A stretch of DNA of 34,386 bases from Aphodoplasma sp045626925 (lineage in GTDB: Bacteria; Bacillota; Clostridia; UBA1381; UMGS1253). Shown here in pieces: positions 31,133 to 34,386 of this stretch (within the stretch, counting starts at the first letter, position 1; the number at the start of each line of letters is the position of its first letter). The notes under the pieces were generated by a model that had not been told where the DNA came from, did no database searches, and saw nothing but the letters and a program-made list of their open reading frames with translations. The stretch is from the NCBI GenBank assembly GCA_045626925.1, contig JAZUQZ010000018.1, positions 1 to 34,386 of the forward strand, given 5' to 3'. Made by a program: the position numbers and the translations under genes.

Positions 31133-32181
31133 GAAAGCATTATTTAGACAATTTGAGATGGGCGACGGTTTTGCTCGTGCTCGTTTATCATGTGTTCTAC
31201 ATGTTTAACGGAGTGGGTGTTCTTGGCGGAATACCAAAAGCTAAAAACATACCATTCTTTGACGGAGTATCAACCCTTATATACCCTTGGTTTATGGTAC
31301 TGCTCTTTGTGATTGCGGGAATGAGTGCAAGATATGCTTTCGATAAAAAGACAAATAAAGAATTTATAAGGGAAAGAGCGAGAAAACTCATCGTTCCATC
31401 AAGTCTTGGGTTGCTTGTCATTCATTGGGTTACAGGCTATTTAAATATTAAAATGGGTGGCGGTTTGGATTATATACCAAAGGCGCTTATATATCCGATA
31501 TCAGTAGCCAGCGGGGGTGGTCCGCTTTGGTTTATACAGATGCTTTTCATATTCTCGTGTTTATTGGTGCTTATTAAAAAGATTGATAAGGATAGATTTT
31601 GGAATAATTGCAAAAACGCAAGCACACCCGTCATATTCTTAAAATTTATTGCAGTTTTTTTGTCGGCTCAAATATTGAATTTGCCCGTATTCACAATGTA
31701 TCGTTTCGGAATTTATTTTGTAGCATTTTTGATTGGATATTTTGTGCTTTCGCACGATGATGTACAAAGCAGAATTGAAAAGGCAAAATGGTGGAGCTTG
31801 GGACTTGCAGCAGCATTTGGCGTTTGGTATGGAATTAAATTTATCGGCACGAATTTTACAAGCGATGAATGTCTTAAAAATATCGTTACCAATATGTATT
31901 TGTGGTTTATGGTGCTGACTGTTTTAGGCTTTGGCAAGAGGTATTTTAATAAGCCAATGGCATATATGACAAAATCAAGCTTTGGAATATATATTTTGCA
32001 TTATCTGGTGCTGATTAGCCTTTGCTATGTGCTGACAACATATTTCAATTTGCCTGCAATTTTAAATTACGCAATAGCATTAGCACTTGGAATTGTGCTT
32101 ACATTTGGAGTTTACGAAGCAATAAAGAGAATACCTGTTATAAGATATCTTGTACTTGGGATAAAGAAGAATATAAAATGA
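31129..32181 (+). CDS. Acyltransferase 3 family membrane protein
   Basis: A 350-residue membrane protein with about ten helices. The start RKHYLDNLRWATVLLVLVYHVFYMF contains the conserved arginine and histidine of the acyltransferase-3 family, which moves acetyl or other acyl groups onto sugars, peptidoglycan or lipids outside the cell. GTG 31129 was chosen because it overlaps the previous stop (GTGA) and starts exactly at the family's N-terminal motif; the longer frame from 31009 is a read through the upstream gene. The acceptor cannot be inferred. A terminator follows. Confidence 0.85.
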   Translation: MRKHYLDNLRWATVLLVLVYHVFYMFNGVGVLGGIPKAKNIPFFDGVSTLIYPWFMVLLFVIAGMSARYAFDKKTNKEFIRERARKLIVPSSLGLLVIHWVTGYLNIKMGGGLDYIPKALIYPISVASGGGPLWFIQMLFIFSCLLVLIKKIDKDRFWNNCKNASTPVIFLKFIAVFLSAQILNLPVFTMYRFGIYFVAFLIGYFVLSHDDVQSRIEKAKWWSLGLAAAFGVWYGIKFIGTNFTSDECLKNIVTNMYLWFMVLTVLGFGKRYFNKPMAYMTKSSFGIYILHYLVLISLCYVLTTYFNLPAILNYAIALALGIVLTFGVYEAIKRIPVIRYLVLGIKKNIK

Positions 32182-32194
32182 GATACAAGAAAAC

Positions 32195-32220
32195 AGAGGT
32201 CAGGCTTATGCCTGGCCTCT
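32195..32220 (+). terminator. Terminator of the abrB-acyltransferase unit
   Basis: 11 bp arms AGAGGTCAGGC (32195-32205) and GCCTGGCCTCT (32210-32220) with one G-T pair and loop TTAT. The T-run after it is interrupted. Confidence 0.72.
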
Positions 32221-32244
32221 TAATCGTTTTAAAATTGATTTTGA

Positions 32245-32790
32245 GGTCGAGTGACTATGGAAAGCAGTTTCACAGGCGGTTGGTATCCCGATTTGACGAA
32301 GTACGAACCCATAGAGAATAAAAATGATTTTATTCCTGATAATCTATCGGGATTCTATGCCGTAAGTTTTGATCCAAAAGGTAAACTTGGTTGGAAAAAC
32401 AGTAAGATTATCGACGAAGATCCCGGATACGGCGATGCACAAATAATAGAAGTTTTGACAGAACAGGCAGACGCCCGTTATCTTGCCTATCTGCAGAGTA
32501 TGGAGATTCCATATATCTTTGCAGGCGAAAAAGAAATTGATGTTAAAATCGCTCTTGAAAAGCTTAAAACCCTTATGGGTATAAACTCTATTCTTTTAGA
32601 GGGCGGTAGCGTTGTAAATGGATATTTTCAGCGAGCAGATGTAATTGACGAACTTAGTCTTGTTGTTGCGCCGATTGTTGCAGATGTTGAGGACAAACCG
32701 TTATTTATGGATAGCACATTATCCGAATTTAAATTAAAAGAAATCAAGCGATACGACGATGTTGTTTGGATGAATTATATACGAAAATAG
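32245..32790 (+). pseudogene. RibD C-terminal/DHFR-like protein, 5' truncated
   Basis: The readable protein matches the RibD C-terminal (dihydrofolate-reductase-like) family from the block GRVTMESSFTGGW onward, with LLEGGSVVNGYFQRADVIDELSLVVAPIV near the end as the nucleotide-binding part. The usual first 40 or so residues (a VDGKI-type strand and more) are missing: an in-frame TGA stands right before GRVTME, and a terminator lies just upstream. A shortened protein of 178 residues could start at ATG 32257 with GAGGT 9 nt upstream, but it would lack part of the cofactor site. It is probably a remnant. Confidence 0.75.
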
Positions 32791-32842
32791 AAAGATTGAC
32801 GGATTTTGGCGAAAGAATGCCATTAGAAATTGCAAAGGAGAA

Positions 32843-33415
32843 ATGGACGAGGGCGGTACTCAGATTGTGGACTATGACATAATGAAAAATAAGTCGAGCC
32901 GAAGAACAATGCCTCTCATACCTGCGGTAGAAAAAATTCTTCTTGAACATATGTCAAAGCGGCGATTGGCATATCTTCTGCAGAACGGATATATCCCATG
33001 CGAAATTCGGGACTCAGTCACATGGAGGTATAAGATACGCACCAAAGATGTAGTAGCGTACATCAAAAGCGGAATATCCCCCGATATTCCGCCCGGTGTG
33101 TTCAAAAGAAAACCACAAGCAGAAATAGAGAGAATAAAGTTTAACAAGAAAAAACTGAAAGAATCGTTTAAAGAGAGAATGAGCGACTATCCCGATGCTC
33201 TGACTTATGACGATGTAGCAAAGATAACAGACCGTGCAAGAAGTTGCGTTTGGAAGTGGGTATCGGAAGGAAAACTTAAAGTAGTGAAACTCAACAGCAA
33301 TGTAAGCATCGTGCCGAAACAATGGCTCCTCGAATTTATGCTTACAGATGATTTTATATATAACTATCCCAAGGATAGCAAGTTGAAACCAATACTTAAC
33401 CAAGCGATTAGATGA
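32843..33415 (+). CDS. Chimeric ORF: integrase fragment fused to an excisionase-like HTH protein
   Basis: A 190-residue ORF. Residues about 4-36 (with KNKSSRRTMPLIPAVEKILLEH) look like a middle piece of a tyrosine-recombinase integrase. From about residue 39 the text changes to RRLAYLLQNGYIPCEIRDS and then YDDVAKITDRARSCVWKWVSEGKLKVVKL, a helix-turn-helix of the kind found in excisionases and small mobile-element regulators. The ribosome binding site AAAGGAG stands too close to the ATG for good use. The likely origin is a deletion that joined two element genes. The second part may still bind DNA if it is translated. Confidence 0.6.
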   Translation: MDEGGTQIVDYDIMKNKSSRRTMPLIPAVEKILLEHMSKRRLAYLLQNGYIPCEIRDSVTWRYKIRTKDVVAYIKSGISPDIPPGVFKRKPQAEIERIKFNKKKLKESFKERMSDYPDALTYDDVAKITDRARSCVWKWVSEGKLKVVKLNSNVSIVPKQWLLEFMLTDDFIYNYPKDSKLKPILNQAIR

Positions 33416-33435
33416 TGGTTGCTTGGTGATTTTTT
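33399..33435 (+). terminator. Terminator after the chimeric ORF
   Basis: Arms ACCAAGC (33399-33405) and GCTTGGT (33421-33427) followed by GATTTTTT. The stem includes the end of the coding region. Confidence 0.7.
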
Positions 33436-33443
33436 CGAATCTA

Positions 33444-33472
33444 TTGATTATGTTTCATAAATATGTTATACT
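33444..33472 (+). promoter_or_regulatory. Promoter of the SWIM-domain gene
   Basis: TTGATT (33444-33449), a 17 bp spacer and TATACT (33467-33472). Confidence 0.6.
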
Positions 33473-33562
33473 TTGATTAAACACTGTCCGTTTTAACACC
33501 CACTCAATTTGTTAGAATGAGTATAAAGAAAAGAAGAAATCTTTTTGGGAGGTTAAAACATT

Positions 33563-34381
33563 ATGAAAAAATATCCTATCGGCTTTAATACAAGAATAAA
33601 CAAAGAACTTGAAGAGAGTGTTCCAATGGAAGTTTGCAAAGGGGTTATAGAACCCAAGAAATCTATTGTTCAGGTATATTTCCCTCACAGAGGTATGGGC
33701 TGGGCTTATTACAATGACAGCTTTGACCTTAAGGTTGGCGACTTTGTTTATGTCGAAGGTAAACTTGAAGGCTATCGCGGACAGGTTACAGAGGTTAATT
33801 ATTCATTCAAGATTAAGCTTTCAGATTACAAGAAAGTTATCGCTGTAATTGATACCAATATTAAGGGAGACTTCTATCTTGCGGGATCACATGTTGTCAG
33901 CTTTGATAGAAACGCCATACCTTTTTCAAAAGTTATTACCTGGTTCAAGGCTCCTGAAAATGATGAGGAATATGTAAGCGGTAATGATGATGCAAACAGA
34001 TTTCCGCTTGACGATTTGTCAAAGATGAAGATTTCTCACGACGCTGCCGATCGTGGACATGATTATTATATCGAAAACAGAGTTGGCTTTGTTGAGATAG
34101 ACGGCACTCGCGGTCACGCTATTGTAGAGGGTAGCGAGAATTACGAAATCGAATTTGATTACATAGACGGCGAAATTTTAAACCTCAAATGTTCTTGTTT
34201 CTGTAGTGGCGCTTGCAAGCACGAATTTGCTGCTATGCTTCAGTTGAAAGAGACACTTGAACTCATAACCGAAAATTATGAGGATGAGTACAATGGCTAC
34301 TTTGCAATAATCAGCAAGGGCGTATTTATGAATACGGTTATGAATAAAAAAGTATCAGGCAAAATCAGTCTGGGGATTTGA
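33563..34381 (+). CDS. SWIM zinc-finger protein of unknown function
   Basis: A 272-residue soluble protein. The C-terminal third has a SWIM-type zinc motif at C210, C212, C214, C218 and H220 (LKCSCFCSGACKHEFAAML), a fold that binds DNA or protein partners and is often found in or beside SNF2-type helicases. The N-terminal 130 residues (VYVEGKLEGYRGQVTEV and onward) have a beta-rich, OB- or KOW-like look and are not recognised. The strong ribosome binding site GGGAGG precedes the start. Its stop is six bases from the window end, where AAAGGA may begin the site of another gene. Partner genes to the right cannot be seen. Confidence 0.75.
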   Translation: MKKYPIGFNTRINKELEESVPMEVCKGVIEPKKSIVQVYFPHRGMGWAYYNDSFDLKVGDFVYVEGKLEGYRGQVTEVNYSFKIKLSDYKKVIAVIDTNIKGDFYLAGSHVVSFDRNAIPFSKVITWFKAPENDEEYVSGNDDANRFPLDDLSKMKISHDAADRGHDYYIENRVGFVEIDGTRGHAIVEGSENYEIEFDYIDGEILNLKCSCFCSGACKHEFAAMLQLKETLELITENYEDEYNGYFAIISKGVFMNTVMNKKVSGKISLGI

Positions 34382-34386
34382 AAGGA

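Noticed and set aside
1..34386. CRISPR arrays and tRNA genes
   Set aside because: No regularly spaced repeats and no tRNA cloverleaf other than the tRNA-like part of tmRNA were seen.

Overview
This 34.4 kb window is a low-GC chromosomal segment from a spore-forming anaerobic Firmicute, most likely class Clostridia. Three things support this. It has the sporulation genes spoIIE and dpaA. It has an oxygen-sensitive class III ribonucleotide reductase (nrdD/nrdG). Gene starts carry strong AGGAGG-type ribosome binding sites and sigma-A promoters of TTGACA-N17-TATAAT type. No tRNA, rRNA or CRISPR array was seen. The species cannot be named from the sequence.

Layout. 1-912: the 3' part of a large serine recombinase, the edge of a mobile element that lies mostly outside the window. 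919-2633: a DUF6062-type gene divergent from an OGG1-like DNA glycosylase. 2637-6490: tyrS, thyA, folA fused to a DUF2007-like domain, rnhA and a YkuS-like gene, all on the plus strand. 6610-8348: nifS/iscU for Fe-S assembly, closed by a strong terminator. 8384-11165: spoIIE and a small membrane gene on the minus strand, preceded by a perfect Spo0A box. 11284-12279: smpB and ssrA (tmRNA). 12279-15356: nrdD-nrdG under a probable NrdR box. 15381-19400: metF, a stand-alone methionine synthase reactivation protein and metH. 19428-20257: a C-terminally truncated dpaA with a sigma-K-like promoter. 20351-21980: a YkvI-like permease converging with a QueT-like transporter. 22040-23877: KDPG aldolase and KDG kinase. 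23928-25929: a LOG-family gene and an orphan trpB. 25943-26129: an internally deleted fucI remnant. 26263-28134: a Na/Pi cotransporter. 28136-30465: a nicotinamidase-like hydrolase with a long leader, a CcdA-like membrane protein and a lipoprotein. 30469-32220: an AbrB-like regulator, a zinc-ribbon membrane protein and an acyltransferase, tightly coupled. 32245-33432: a scarred stretch with a 5'-truncated RibD-like gene and an integrase/excisionase chimera. 33444-34381: a SWIM zinc-finger protein.

How the genes work together. thyA and folA form the dTMP/tetrahydrofolate cycle. metF, the activation protein and metH form a complete methyl-folate to methionine route in which the reactivase is split from the catalytic protein. 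nrdD and nrdG supply dNTPs anaerobically. smpB and ssrA are the two core parts of trans-translation. eda and kdgK are the last two steps of 2-keto-3-deoxygluconate breakdown.

Most of the window is conserved housekeeping sequence. The unusual signals are the folA fusion with its own internal ribosome binding site, a hairpin that buries the ribosome binding site of the YkuS-like gene, a palindrome across the orphan trpB promoter, the pncA leader, and several decay scars (fucI, dpaA, ribD, integrase). I did not find a clear new defence or mobile system.
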